Below are positions 44,747 through 54,340 of a stretch of 64,000 nucleotides of DNA, one piece after another (the stretch's first letter is position 1; each line of letters begins with the position of its first letter). The notes below the pieces were generated by a model. The model worked only from the letters and a program-made list of their open reading frames with translations. It had not been told where the DNA came from and made no database searches. The position numbers were made by a program, and so were the translations under genes. Source of the DNA: an uncultured Chlamydia sp. (GTDB taxonomy: Bacteria; Chlamydiota; Chlamydiia; Chlamydiales; Simkaniaceae); the NCBI GenBank assembly GCA_946127115.1, contig CAMGYI010000002.1, forward strand, positions 533,835-597,834, given 5' to 3'.

Positions 44747-46564
44747 ATGTGGACGTATCCTGATCACTTTGACGTGATTGTCATTGGCGCTGGACATGCT
44801 GGTTGTGAGGCCGCGCATGCTGCTGCTCGTATGGGTGCACACGCCCTCTTGCTCACAATGAATCTCGACACAATTGCCAAAATGAGTTGTAACCCCGCCA
44901 TCGGAGGAACCGCAAAAGGACACATCGTTCGCGAGATCGATGCCCTTGGTGGAATCATGGGGAAAGTAACAGACCACACCGGAATTCATTTCCGCATGCT
45001 CAATGCCACAAAAGGCCCCGCCGTCTGGTCTCCTCGTGCGCAATCCGATAAACTCGCTTATCAAACCGAGATGAAACATGTCCTAGAAAACACCCCTAAT
45101 CTTGAGATCAAACAAGGAACAATTGAAAACCTCATCGTTAAAAAGGGCTCCATCGTCGGTGTACAGGTTCAGGAGGGGAGTCTATATCAAGGAAAGTCGG
45201 TGATCCTCTCTGCAGGAACCTTTATGCGAGGGCTCCTTCATATTGGGGAGGCCAATTATTCGGGAGGACGTGCTGGAGACAAGTCTTCAGTGGGTCTTTC
45301 CAAAGCGTTAGAAGAACTTGGATTTACACTCGATCGCTTCAAAACAGGAACCCCCCCGCGGGTCAACTCCCGCTCGATTGATTTTTCAAAAACCGAAGAG
45401 CAACCCCCCGAAGATGGAGTCTGTTTTTCCTTTGAACCACAAGAAAAACGATTGACCCAGGTTTCTTGCTATATTACCTACACAGGTGATGCGACAAAAA
45501 AAGTCATCCAAGAAAACATTCATCGCTCCCCCCTGCTCTTAGGAAAGATTAAAGGAGTAGGCCCTCGCTACTGCCCATCGATTGAAGATAAAATAGTGCG
45601 CTTTGCTGATAAAGAGCGCCACCAGCTCTTTCTTGAACCGGAAGGGCTTAATACTAATGAAGTCTATATCAACGGAATCTCTTCGTCTCTTCCATTCGAT
45701 GTTCAGTATGCGATGATGCGCACGATTCCAGGACTCGAAAATGTCGAAATCATGCGCCCGGCCTATGCCATCGAATATGACTATGCTGTGAGCGGTCAGC
45801 TTAAAAGCACTCTCGAAACCAAGCGTGTAAAAGGGCTTTACTTTTCAGGGCAAGTCAATGGAACAACAGGGTATGAAGAAGCCGCAGCGCAAGGGATGAT
45901 TGCAGCAATCAATGCCGTCCTCAAGATTCGAGGGAAAGAAGCATTTATTCTAAAGCGCTCTGAAGCCTATATCGGAGTGATGATTGATGACCTCATTTCA
46001 AAAAACCTTGATGAACCCTACCGTATGTTTACCTCACGAGCAGAACACCGCCTGCTTCTTAGACAAGATAATGCCGATTTGCGTCTCCGCGATTTTGGGT
46101 ATCAACTGGGACTTATTGATGATGAACTTTACCAATCTTTCCAAAATAAAAAAGAAATCATCGGAACACAAAAGCTTCGCTTTGAAAAGAGCCACTTTGA
46201 ATTCAACGGAAAGTCCACAACCCTTTCAAAACTCCTTTGTCGTCCAGAGTTTTCCTACAAAAAACTTTTAGAAACTTTCCCCGAAAAGGTCAAAGACTAT
46301 GGAAAACCTATAAACAATGCGATCGAAATAGACATAAAATTTGCAGGTTATATTGCCCGCGAAAAAAAAGAAGCGGCAAAGCTTGAGAGTATTGAAAATC
46401 ATCAAATACCTGAGTGCTTCGATTATTCAAGAGTTGTCGGTCTTCGGAATGAAGCACGAGAAAAATTGATACACCATCGTCCCGCGAATCTAGGACAAGC
46501 CTCCCGCATTTCAGGGGTCTCACCAGCTGATATTTCGATTCTATTAGTTTCGTTAAAAAGATAA
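44747..46564 (+). CDS. mnmG: tRNA uridine-5-carboxymethylaminomethyl synthesis enzyme MnmG (GidA)
   Basis: With MnmE this FAD enzyme installs the cmnm5 group on U34 of certain tRNAs. The FAD motif is [20 protein letters not shown], then [32 protein letters not shown], the redox cysteine region [31 protein letters not shown] and the C-terminal helical domain ending [17 protein letters not shown]. At 605 residues it has the normal length. In Chlamydia too it lies between dnaB and lplA. Confidence 0.97.
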   Translation: MWTYPDHFDVIVIGAGHAGCEAAHAAARMGAHALLLTMNLDTIAKMSCNPAIGGTAKGHIVREIDALGGIMGKVTDHTGIHFRMLNATKGPAVWSPRAQSDKLAYQTEMKHVLENTPNLEIKQGTIENLIVKKGSIVGVQVQEGSLYQGKSVILSAGTFMRGLLHIGEANYSGGRAGDKSSVGLSKALEELGFTLDRFKTGTPPRVNSRSIDFSKTEEQPPEDGVCFSFEPQEKRLTQVSCYITYTGDATKKVIQENIHRSPLLLGKIKGVGPRYCPSIEDKIVRFADKERHQLFLEPEGLNTNEVYINGISSSLPFDVQYAMMRTIPGLENVEIMRPAYAIEYDYAVSGQLKSTLETKRVKGLYFSGQVNGTTGYEEAAAQGMIAAINAVLKIRGKEAFILKRSEAYIGVMIDDLISKNLDEPYRMFTSRAEHRLLLRQDNADLRLRDFGYQLGLIDDELYQSFQNKKEIIGTQKLRFEKSHFEFNGKSTTLSKLLCRPEFSYKKLLETFPEKVKDYGKPINNAIEIDIKFAGYIAREKKEAAKLESIENHQIPECFDYSRVVGLRNEAREKLIHHRPANLGQASRISGVSPADISILLVSLKR

Positions 46565-46583
46565 TTATTTATAGTGGAGGGGT

Positions 46584-47546
46584 ATGGCAATAAAACTAAA
46601 AAAACTCCCCACTCTCCTCCTCCTTACTGACAACCCTCTTGTGCGCGCTTTTTTTGAGGTGGTCGTCGCAAAGCTAGAGGACCACGCACTCATTATTGCT
46701 TCATCAAAACTCGAAGGTCTTGAGTACCTAGATAGAACCTATATTAGCATTATTGTCATCGATGAAAAAATGCCTAATTTAGAACTCATTCCCTTATGCG
46801 CTGATATTCGGGTCTTAAAAGATTATGTACACACGCCGATCTTAGTCATTACTGCTCATCTAAAAAAATCGTTTATTCGCAACTTAATCAAAGCGGGTGC
46901 TACAGATTTTCTCCGTGAACCTCTTGAGGAAGATGAGTTTCTCCTCCGAATGGAAATGGCAAGCGAGGTCATGGAAACGCAAGCAAAGATTGCTTCCCTT
47001 TCATCCCGCATGCCAAAAGCGGGCACCTCAAATGTAAATTTGGAAAATCGAACCATTGTTGATGATCGAGCGACCAGGCTCGTCGGTCAGGCTCTCAGTG
47101 AAAAAACGCAACTCGCTCTTCTCCTACTAGAGATGGATCAATATCCTCAAATTCTTAAAGCACAAGGAGAAAATGTTGCCCACGCCCTCACATTAGACTT
47201 CGAAGACCACCTACAGAAGCTCGTCCGTTCACAAGATCTTTTATATAACCAAAGCCACGGATCATTTGCTATTTTCTTGCCGAAAACCTCTTCTAAGGCA
47301 GCAATATTTATTGCCGAAAACATCAGCGAATATCTTGACTCAGAAATTTTCTCTGCAGGTAACATTCGGTATGCTCTAACAATATCAATTGGAATTGCGT
47401 CTCTTGATCAAGTGGGTGACGAAGTAAAATCTGCTGCTGTCAGTTTAGAACGTCTCTTTCGCAGTGCTTCTCAGTGTTTAAATAGGGCAAGTAAAGAAAA
47501 AGATAATATTGTCTCTGAGTCCCCAAAAACAGGTGGTAATACATGA
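46584..47546 (+). CDS. Receiver domain fused to a degenerate GGDEF domain
   Basis: Residues ~8-125 form a response-regulator receiver: acidic D16 region, phospho-acceptor D60 in IIVIDEKMP, T90 in LVITAHL, but the invariant lysine is replaced by arginine in DFLREPLEE. Residues ~165-310 have a GGDEF-like fold (LLLEMDQYPQILKAQGENVA, YALTISIGIASLDQ), yet the signature loop reads SHGSF, so diguanylate cyclase activity should be lost. It may be a signal-binding or protein-binding regulator. It has a strong GGAGGGG ribosome binding site and overlaps the next gene by four bases. Confidence 0.82.
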   Translation: MAIKLKKLPTLLLLTDNPLVRAFFEVVVAKLEDHALIIASSKLEGLEYLDRTYISIIVIDEKMPNLELIPLCADIRVLKDYVHTPILVITAHLKKSFIRNLIKAGATDFLREPLEEDEFLLRMEMASEVMETQAKIASLSSRMPKAGTSNVNLENRTIVDDRATRLVGQALSEKTQLALLLLEMDQYPQILKAQGENVAHALTLDFEDHLQKLVRSQDLLYNQSHGSFAIFLPKTSSKAAIFIAENISEYLDSEIFSAGNIRYALTISIGIASLDQVGDEVKSAAVSLERLFRSASQCLNRASKEKDNIVSESPKTGGNT

Positions 47547-47995
47547 AAAAAACGATTTCTCTTCTTTTTCTTTCAGCTGCAGCGTTTGGAATACAAGCTC
47601 CTATTTATGTCGTCCCGCCAGCAACAGGTTACACGCAAGCCTCAATCGCAAAAAAAACCTCGCCTCCTACTGATGCGACGTCTATAGAACTAGCTGCAAT
47701 GACTCAAACACAAGCAAGTGATAGCAACAGCAAGGGAATCAATGAAGTTATGATTATCTCTCCTGAACTTCGTGCTAAAGACCTCCAAGCTGCTATCAAG
47801 TTTTTAAACCAACACGTCCCGACCTCCAAACCTAATATTACTCTTAAAAATGGCTCAAAAATTACAAGCATTATGGATGTTGAAGTCATGCCAGGAGGAA
47901 CCATTCTGATTTTCAAAATTACATCTCTAAAAGGCCTTCAATACAAAGTTGTCAACATCGAAGAGGTTCAGTCGCTCAGTGAATACGACCGTTAA
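47543..47995 (+). CDS. Secreted protein of unknown function
   Basis: A 150-residue protein with a signal peptide (MKKTISLLFLSAAAFGIQA) and a polar mature part. A compact C-terminal region (ELRAKDLQAAIKFLNQHVPT, GSKITSIMDVEVMPGGTILI) suggests a small alpha/beta domain. It overlaps the receiver/GGDEF gene by ATGA and the lplA frame at its 3' end, so all three are likely one transcript. No family is recognised. Confidence 0.72.
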   Translation: MKKTISLLFLSAAAFGIQAPIYVVPPATGYTQASIAKKTSPPTDATSIELAAMTQTQASDSNSKGINEVMIISPELRAKDLQAAIKFLNQHVPTSKPNITLKNGSKITSIMDVEVMPGGTILIFKITSLKGLQYKVVNIEEVQSLSEYDR

Positions 47996-48698
47996 TCTTC
48001 TCCAGCTTCAAAATGTCCCAATAATCAAGCAACTTCAACTTGAAGAAGCGCTTCTTCGGCTCACCGATGAAAACTGGTGCATTATTAACGAAGGCTCTCC
48101 ACCATCAATCATCATGGGGATCTCAGGAAATCCCAAGGAGCTCATTAATGCATCAATGATGGAGAAATCTCCGGTCCCTCTCATCAAGCGGTATAGCGGA
48201 GGCGGAACAGTAATTGTCGACAACAACACGCTTTTTATCTCCTTCATCTTTCAGAAAAAAATCCATGATTTTCCCTGTTTTCCAGAGCCTATTCTCCGCT
48301 GGTCGGAATCCTTTTATCAAAAAGCTTTAGGAATTCCTGATTTTCAGCTTAGAGAAAATGACTATGTCATTGGAAAGCATAAATGTGGAGGAAATGCTCA
48401 GTACATCCAAAAGCACCGCTTTGTCCATCACACAACTTTTTTATGGGATTTTGATCCTTTAAACATGGACTACCTTCTCTACCCAAAGAAATCACCCAAG
48501 TATCGGGAAAGGCGTTCTCACGAACAATTTCTATGTCGATTAAAAAAATTTCTCCCTTCAAAATCACATTTTATCACGCAAGTGGTTAAGGAATTAAAAA
48601 CATCATACACTGTCAAAAAAACGTCATTAAATCCCTTAATTCCTCTTTTAAAAGTGCCTCACAGAAAAACAACTACGCATGTTTTTATTCCCTCATAA
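47979..48698 (+). CDS. lplA: Lipoate-protein ligase A family protein
   Basis: Attaches lipoate or octanoate to E2 and H-protein lysines. The family motif RYSGGGTVIVDNNTLFISF and the lysine region GKHKCGGNAQYIQKHRFVHH are present. At 239 residues from the GTG at 47979 (AGAGG 12 bases upstream) it is short but complete; a TTG at 47949 would add ten residues. The position after mnmG matches Chlamydia. With lipA and lpdA in this window, both scavenging and synthesis of lipoate are encoded. Confidence 0.9.
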   Translation: MNTTVNLLQLQNVPIIKQLQLEEALLRLTDENWCIINEGSPPSIIMGISGNPKELINASMMEKSPVPLIKRYSGGGTVIVDNNTLFISFIFQKKIHDFPCFPEPILRWSESFYQKALGIPDFQLRENDYVIGKHKCGGNAQYIQKHRFVHHTTFLWDFDPLNMDYLLYPKKSPKYRERRSHEQFLCRLKKFLPSKSHFITQVVKELKTSYTVKKTSLNPLIPLLKVPHRKTTTHVFIPS

Positions 48699-48699
48699 A

Positions 48700-48870
48700 A
48701 TAGTGTCGCAAAGTCGAACCCCATTAAAGCTGAAGCTATGCTTTTTCTTATCAAAATGCGTGAAAGAAGAAAGAATGCTTCATAAATATCCATTCAAGTG
48801 GCGCCATTATTCGGAAAAAATCATATTACTTTGCATCTAATGGTATCTGCATTATGTCTTTTCTTGGATC
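48700..48870 (+). pseudogene. IS6-family transposase remnant 1 (5' end)
   Basis: From ATG 48777 the frame reads MLHKYPFKWRHYSEKIILLC, then a stop, then WYLHYVFS, matching the N-terminus of IS6/IS26-type transposases (PFKxRHFQxDIILxxVRWYL). Just upstream, near 48702, TAGTGTCGCAAAGT resembles the IS6-type terminal repeat GGCACTGTTGCAAAGT. The remainder of the transposase is gone, and another frame begins at 48879. Confidence 0.7.
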
Positions 48871-48878
48871 CTGTTTGA

Positions 48879-49193
48879 TTGAGAATTTTCTCCAAAAAAA
48901 TCGCTGCTGCAAGAGCCAAACAACGGATTCTAGAGAAAGCAAAGCAAAAATGCTCTTTTGACGAAAAAGAATTTACTGTCGCTCTTCGGGATCATTGGAG
49001 TAAGAGGTTTTTTGTTGCTCTATGCAATAAGTACGATCTGAGAACTTATAGATATAAGCGTCAAAAATATAGCACAACCATGGTTCGTGTAAGTGAAAGC
49101 TTCCTTAATGAAGTCTTGTGGCCAGAATTTCAACAATACTCAAAATCTTTGAATGAATTTGTCGGCCACATTATCACTTTTAAATATCCTTGA
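48879..49193 (+). CDS. Small basic protein of unknown function, possibly 5'-truncated
   Basis: A 104-residue basic frame (KKIAAARAKQRILEKAKQKC, FFVALCNKYDLRTYRYKRQK, FLNEVLWPEFQQYSKSLNEF) with protein-like composition. The earliest start is a TTG at the edge of the IS6 remnant, so its true 5' end may have been removed by the insertion. Its 3' end overlaps the convergent zeta-like gene by 54 bp. No family could be assigned. Confidence 0.5.
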   Translation: MRIFSKKIAAARAKQRILEKAKQKCSFDEKEFTVALRDHWSKRFFVALCNKYDLRTYRYKRQKYSTTMVRVSESFLNEVLWPEFQQYSKSLNEFVGHIITFKYP

Positions 49194-49979
49194 TTCATGA
49201 ACAAGCATTCTAAGTTTATCAAAAGTGATTTTTGCTGCTGGATTAGAATTTTTTACCACATTCTCAGGAACAGCACGACCAGTAGATTGTTTTCTTAATA
49301 AAACACGTTTCAGACAAATATCAATCCTAGCTTCTACCAATATTAATTCTATTTTATATCCATTTTTCAATAATTTTGTTATAACAAATTTTTCATAAAA
49401 ATTTGTATCAGAACCTGTTCCAGGAAAAATTAAATCTCTTTTTTCTTTAATTGTTGTGTTAAATAAATCGTCACGCATAGATAAGCTCAATTGGTGTACA
49501 CGCATTGCTGCGTCTTCTACTCCATTAGCCACTAAATCTTTGTATGCGGGAAGTTCTTCTTTAATCAAGTCGCTATCAATGATTTTATAGTGTCTATTTT
49601 TATTTAAATCGTTTGCTAATGTGTTTTTCCCCGAGCCAGATCCTCCTATGATAATAATAGCAGATGGAAGATCACCAGCAGGTTGAGGAAAAGATTGAAG
49701 TTGTGGCGCAGCAATGGGCTTCAAATTACACCACCAGTGAGATAAGAAGAGATAAGAAGCAGAAGCAGATGCAGATGCAGATGCGTATAAAAGAGTTGCT
49801 AGTCGATTTTCTTTAAAAGGGGTAATCTGCCTTTTAGTTGTTTTCTGCAACTCTTTAATAAACAATCTTGTAATTAGCATTAAGGCAGCTGTAACCATGA
49901 CTACTTCTATCACTTGCTTTTTCTGGAAGTTTAGCTGTTGGAAGCAAGTGGGATAAAAACTTTTATCTAAAATTCTCAT
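49140..49979 (-). CDS. Membrane-anchored zeta-toxin-like P-loop kinase
   Basis: 279 residues. The N-terminal ~100 contain two hydrophobic stretches (VIEVVMVTAALMLITRLFI and a second around SYLFLSHWWC), followed by a P-loop kinase of the zeta-toxin/chloramphenicol-phosphotransferase type: Walker A IIIGGSGSGKNTLAND, DSDLIKEELP, HQLSLSMRDDLFNTTI, DLIFPGTGS, and a lid with RVLLRKQSTGRAVP. Zeta toxins phosphorylate UDP-GlcNAc; the substrate here is unknown. No epsilon-type antitoxin gene is next to it, and a membrane anchor is unusual for the family, so a non-toxin or effector role is possible. It lies between IS remnants. Confidence 0.78.
   Translation of the reverse strand: MRILDKSFYPTCFQQLNFQKKQVIEVVMVTAALMLITRLFIKELQKTTKRQITPFKENRLATLLYASASASASASYLFLSHWWCNLKPIAAPQLQSFPQPAGDLPSAIIIIGGSGSGKNTLANDLNKNRHYKIIDSDLIKEELPAYKDLVANGVEDAAMRVHQLSLSMRDDLFNTTIKEKRDLIFPGTGSDTNFYEKFVITKLLKNGYKIELILVEARIDICLKRVLLRKQSTGRAVPENVVKNSNPAAKITFDKLRMLVHESRIFKSDNVADKFIQRF
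49740..49790 (-). repeat. Hexanucleotide microsatellite in the zeta-like gene
   Basis: The plus strand reads AGAAGCAGAAGCAGATGCAGATGCAGATGC, here split as GAAGCA and GATGCA units, coding the Ala-Ser run YASASASASASYLF. Units are six bases, so slippage changes length without a frameshift. Confidence 0.75.
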
Positions 49980-50216
49980 AAGACAGAAACTTAAATGTTA
50001 ATTTTTAAACAAGCAGTATACTAAACCACAAAATTAATTGCATTAACATTAATTTCTACAACATATTTTAGAGGACATCCTAAAAGGACAGATTAAGCAG
50101 CACTTTTTCTGTAAAATTTAGATTATCTAATGTGTTATTGTTTGATTTTTAGCCTTCGCGTGGTAACCACAATCTTGCTACTTTTCTGACGAGTCTACAA
50201 GGGGCGATTACCAATT
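49980..50216. other. AT-rich gap with a stray autotransporter repeat fragment
   Basis: No gene is visible. On the plus strand around 50184-50213 the text ACGAGTCTACAAGGGGCGAT continues to encode TSLQGAITN, a piece of the 192-bp passenger module, detached from any autotransporter frame and opposite in orientation to the gene that follows. Confidence 0.55.
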
Positions 50217-50594
50217 TTATGACACCAAGCACTCACAGAATGTAGGCTCTTTGTTCCTTGCCTTTCGCTCCCACACAACACCTTTTCCATAGATAGCGAT
50301 CTGATCTCTCTTTTGATTCCTAGCAACTATTTCTACAGCATGAGTTCGTAATAATTGCTCCAGAAATAAAGGGTCAAGCAGTGTAAAAACCCGTCTAAAA
50401 GTCCATTCTGAAGGAACCCCATTAGTAAAATCAACATACTGAAAAATCCAGTCGAACTTAATGCTGCAGTAATCATGAATATCCCTCCAACTCTCAGCGT
50501 CTGATAAAATGCCACAAATTGTTCCGAAAACACTGGTGTTCAAACTGTATTTGACTTTCCCTAATGTCCGAGGATCAGGGAAATCCTCTAGAAT
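50217..50594 (-). pseudogene. ISAs1-family transposase remnant
   Basis: The minus strand encodes ILEDFPDPRTLGKVKYSLNT, then ICGILSDAESWRDIHDYCSI, GVPSEWTFRRVFTLLDPLF and KRDQIAIYGK, which is the N-terminal associated domain of ISAs1-type transposases up to the start of the DDE domain (expected IDGK). After IYGK the text turns foreign and stops. There is an in-frame stop before the N-terminus, at 50595. It lies just downstream of the autotransporter stop codon. Confidence 0.75.
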
Positions 50595-50622
50595 CTATGC
50601 TTCTTTTTATCAAAAGACCAGG

Positions 50623-53600
50623 TCAGAATTCCCATTGAACTCGCATAGTTACCTCCTGCACTTGATAGTCAGCACCTATGTTTGCCTCATAGTCTAATTG
50701 AAATGCTAAATAATTGTGATTAGAAATAGTAAATTGAGCTCCTAAAACGAGTTGATCCCTTGATTTATCAAGGGCCTCGACAGTAAACTTGCTTTTACAG
50801 GTTTGTTGTTTATAAAGTCGAGAGGTATAATCTTCGTTAGATAAGGGAATATATTGAACCCAACCAATTTGAATCGCTGGAGATAAACACGCCTTTTTAA
50901 AATGCAATTCTTTGATTATTTTAGCATCACATTGAGATTTAAGGAATGATGAGCGTTTATTACGGACGGATAAGTTGATGCTATTTGCCCCTTGCTCTCT
51001 ATAACCTCCTTCAAAGATATTAAGATAGTAAACTCTATAGGATGGTAAAAGAAATAGATTGGATTGAAAGTTATCAGGCGCTTTGAGTTTTACTCCGGCT
51101 ATCATGCCTGCCAATACGTCCCAGCTTTTGTGATTATTATGAGCGTTTCTATTCACCCCAGAGAATTGAATTTGTCTGTCAACGCTATAGAAGGTTCTGC
51201 TTCCTATAGCTACGAAATCTACATACCATCTTTTTGTTATATAACCAACCGATGACCCAAAGGAAATAGAATTTAACTCGGCACAGCCTGCCTGCTCTTT
51301 CCAATGGAGATCAGAATAGAGATATCCTATATCAACTAAACAAGTCAAATAGGAGGGCAGTGCAATTTCGACTCCAGCATTATACCCATAGGTTCTTACA
51401 TCAAAACCGAATTGATCTTGCCTTTCACTTTGTTTATAGTAGTACCCAACGTTCTCTAGATAGGCATTAGTAAGTATCGCATCTTTCCTAGAAGAAATTT
51501 CTTGATGTGAATCACATTGCAGCCCCCAATAATGATCATAGCTGTTTAATCGTTTGACAACTGAGTCAGCACTGCGGGTATTATTTTGCATGCCTGTTAA
51601 AGCGAGAGCCTTAAATTGTTGGGGGCCTAGTTGAATAAGCTCTTTTGCAAAATCTTGAGCAGGGAGTCGGACAAGTTGACGCATCACATCTAAAAGATCT
51701 TGATTAGAAGGTAGAAAATTAGAACAAAATAGATAATCTGCTATCTTTCTTGCGTTTCCTTTGAGTTCGTCTATCGAGATAGGCAGAACAGCTCCTGAAA
51801 AAGAGATATTAACTAAAACAGAGTTTGAAGGATACGCAAGGAAGAAGTCTAAAGGGTGGGTTTCTTGGAATTGATCGAATGTTCCATTGAGTGTCCCTGC
51901 AGTGAGCACCGTATAACTTGTTCCTGCTTGATAAAGTCCAGGTAAGGGATCTAGTTTAATTGTTCCTGCTAAGTTGGCCGCACCTGTAATTTGGAGTAGA
52001 TCTGAATTTCCATTTTCATCTAATTCTATGAAAAGTATACCGTTTGATGCTTGTGTATAATCACCATTGATTTGAAGTGTTCCAATAGAACTTCCTGGAA
52101 AAACAGTACCCGAATTATTCACAGTTGTAACCGACCCAGTCCCCTTAAGAAGGGCTCCTGAATTAACAGCGATGCCTTGGGAGGTCAATGAACCATCTAC
52201 TCTTAATGTACCAGCTGATATAACTGTTGTGCCACTAGTTAAATTAGTTACCCCAGAAAGAATCAAGGTACCGGTATTTTGCTTTTCTAATACCCCTGAC
52301 CCTGACATTGTTCCAGCATAGGTCCCAATCGTTGTCTGATCAAAAACAACTGAGGAATTATTGGTAATCGCCCCTTGCAAGCTCATTGTTGTCCCTTGAA
52401 GCATCCCGCTATTAACGGTTGTTCCTCCACTGTAATTATTCGCTCCTGAAAGAATCAGGGTACCGGTATTTTGCTTTTCTAATACCCCTGACCCTGACAT
52501 AGCCCCTGCATAGGTCCCAATCGTTGTCTGATCAAAAACAACTGAGGCATTATTCGTAACCGCTCCTTGCAGACTCGTCGTTGTCCCTTGAAGTATCCCG
52601 CTATTAACAGTTGTCCCCCCACTGTAAGTATTTGCTCCCGCAAGAATCAAGGTACCGGTATTTTGCTTTTCTAATACCCCTGACCCTGACATTGTTCCAG
52701 CATAGGTCCCGGTCGCTATCTGATCAAAAACAACTGAGGCATTATTCGTAACCGCTCCTTGCAGACTCGTCATTGTCCCTTGAAGTATCCCGCTATTAAC
52801 AGTTGTCCCCCCACTGTAAGTATTCACTCCTGAAAGAATCAAGGTACCGGTATTTTGCTTTTCTAATACCCCTGACCCTGACATTGTTCTAGAATAGATC
52901 CCTGTCGCTATCTGATCAAAAATAACTAAGGCATTATTGGTAATTGCTCCTTGCAGACTCGTCGTTGTCCCTTGAAGTATCCCGCTGTTAACAGTTGTCC
53001 CCCCACTGTAAGTATTTGCTCCCGCAAGAATCAAGGTACCGCTATTTTGCTTTTCTAATACCCCTGACCCGGACATTATTCCAGCATAGGTCCCAATCGT
53101 TGTCTGATCAAAAATAACTGAGGAATTATTCGTAACCGCTCCTTGCAGACTCGTCGTTGTCCCTTGAAGTGTCCCGCTGTTAACGGTTGTTCCTCCACTG
53201 TAAGTATTTGCTCCCGCAAGAATCAAGGTACCGGTATTTTGCTTTCCTAATACCCCTGACCCGGACATTATTCCAGCATAGGTCCCAATCGTTGTCTGAT
53301 CAAAAACAACTGAGGTGTTATTGGTAATCACTCCTTGCAGACTCGTCGTTGTCCCTTGAAGTGTCCCGCTGTTAACGGTTGTCCCCCCGCTGTAAGTATT
53401 TGCTCCTGAAAGAATCAAGGTACCGCTATTTTGCTTTGTCAATACCCCTGACCCGGACATTATTCCAGCATAGGTCCCTGTTATTGTCTGATCAAAAACA
53501 ACTGAGGTGTTATTGGTAATCACTCCTTGCAGACTCGTCGTTGTCCCTTGAAGTGTCCCGCTGTTAACGGTTGTCCCCCCGCTGTAAGTATTTGCTCCTG

Positions 53601-54036
53601 AAAGAATCAAGGTACCGCTATTTTGCTTTGTCAATACCCCTGACCCGGACATTATTCCAGCATAGGTCCCTGTTATTGTCTGATCAAAAACAACTGAGGA
53701 ATTATTCGTAACCGCTCCTTGCAGACTCGTCGTTGTCCCTTGAAGTATCCCGCTGTTAACAGCTGTTCCTCCACTGTAAGTATTTGCTCCCGCAAGAATC
53801 AAGGTACCGGTATTTTGCTTTGTCAACACCCCTGACCCGGACATTATTCCAGCATAGGTCCCTGTTATTGTCTGATCAAAAACAACTGAGGTGTTATTGG
53901 TAATCACTCCTTGCAGACTCGTCGTTGTCCCTTGAAGTGTCCCGCTGTTAACGGTTGTCCCCCCGCTGTAAGTATTTGCTCCTGAAAGAATCAAGGTACC
54001 GCTATTTTGCTTTGTCAACACCCCTGACCCGGACAT
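50623..54036 (-). CDS. Autotransporter, repeat passenger and barrel (downstream of a frameshift)
   Basis: The 1137-codon frame contains about nine 64-residue PATR units (GTYAGIMSGSGVLTKQNSGT, TLQGTTTSLQG, NNTSVVFDQT), a non-repeated linker (SLTSQGIAVNSGALLKGTGS, INGDYTQASNGILFIELDEN) and a complete barrel ending MRVQWEF. The barrel is related to but clearly different from those at 1076-2076 and 2861-3865. The frame opens at a repeat Met (MSGSGVL), which is unlikely to be a natural start, since signal peptide and N-terminal passenger lie in the frame 54086-56398. The two make one gene interrupted by a 17-bp deletion. Confidence 0.82.
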   Translation of the reverse strand: MSGSGVLTKQNSGTLILSGANTYSGGTTVNSGTLQGTTTSLQGVITNNTSVVFDQTITGTYAGIMSGSGVLTKQNTGTLILAGANTYSGGTAVNSGILQGTTTSLQGAVTNNSSVVFDQTITGTYAGIMSGSGVLTKQNSGTLILSGANTYSGGTTVNSGTLQGTTTSLQGVITNNTSVVFDQTITGTYAGIMSGSGVLTKQNSGTLILSGANTYSGGTTVNSGTLQGTTTSLQGVITNNTSVVFDQTTIGTYAGIMSGSGVLGKQNTGTLILAGANTYSGGTTVNSGTLQGTTTSLQGAVTNNSSVIFDQTTIGTYAGIMSGSGVLEKQNSGTLILAGANTYSGGTTVNSGILQGTTTSLQGAITNNALVIFDQIATGIYSRTMSGSGVLEKQNTGTLILSGVNTYSGGTTVNSGILQGTMTSLQGAVTNNASVVFDQIATGTYAGTMSGSGVLEKQNTGTLILAGANTYSGGTTVNSGILQGTTTSLQGAVTNNASVVFDQTTIGTYAGAMSGSGVLEKQNTGTLILSGANNYSGGTTVNSGMLQGTTMSLQGAITNNSSVVFDQTTIGTYAGTMSGSGVLEKQNTGTLILSGVTNLTSGTTVISAGTLRVDGSLTSQGIAVNSGALLKGTGSVTTVNNSGTVFPGSSIGTLQINGDYTQASNGILFIELDENGNSDLLQITGAANLAGTIKLDPLPGLYQAGTSYTVLTAGTLNGTFDQFQETHPLDFFLAYPSNSVLVNISFSGAVLPISIDELKGNARKIADYLFCSNFLPSNQDLLDVMRQLVRLPAQDFAKELIQLGPQQFKALALTGMQNNTRSADSVVKRLNSYDHYWGLQCDSHQEISSRKDAILTNAYLENVGYYYKQSERQDQFGFDVRTYGYNAGVEIALPSYLTCLVDIGYLYSDLHWKEQAGCAELNSISFGSSVGYITKRWYVDFVAIGSRTFYSVDRQIQFSGVNRNAHNNHKSWDVLAGMIAGVKLKAPDNFQSNLFLLPSYRVYYLNIFEGGYREQGANSINLSVRNKRSSFLKSQCDAKIIKELHFKKACLSPAIQIGWVQYIPLSNEDYTSRLYKQQTCKSKFTVEALDKSRDQLVLGAQFTISNHNYLAFQLDYEANIGADYQVQEVTMRVQWEF

Positions 54037-54340
54037 TATTCCAGCATAGGTCCCTGTCGCTATCTGATCAAAAACAACTGAGGCGTTATTGGTAATCGCC
54101 CCTTGCAGACTCGTCGCTGTCCCTTACGGTTGTCCCCCCACTGTAAGTATTTGCTCCTGAAAGAATCAAGGTACCGCTATTTTGCTTTGTCAACACCCCT
54201 GATCCGGACATTATTCCAGCATAGGTCCCTGTCGCTATCTGATCAAAAACAACTGAGGCGTTATTGGTAATCGCCCCTTGCAGACTCGTCGTTGTCCCTT
54301 GAAGTATCCCGCTGTTAACGGTTGTTCCTCCACTGTAAAC
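52240..54340 (-). repeat. 192-bp tandem array, about eleven copies
   Basis: The block CCTGACCCGGACATTATTCC and neighbours recur every 192 bp, encoding the 64-residue PATR unit. Units fall into sub-variants (TKQNSG, EKQNTG, GKQNTG; NNTSV, NNASV, NNSSV), arranged in runs, as expected from unequal crossing-over. The unit length is a multiple of three. Confidence 0.9.

Noticed and set aside
49140-49979. A classical zeta/epsilon toxin-antitoxin module
   Set aside because: No antitoxin-like gene adjoins the kinase; the small basic frame at 48879 is convergent, overlaps its 3' end and is unlike epsilon.
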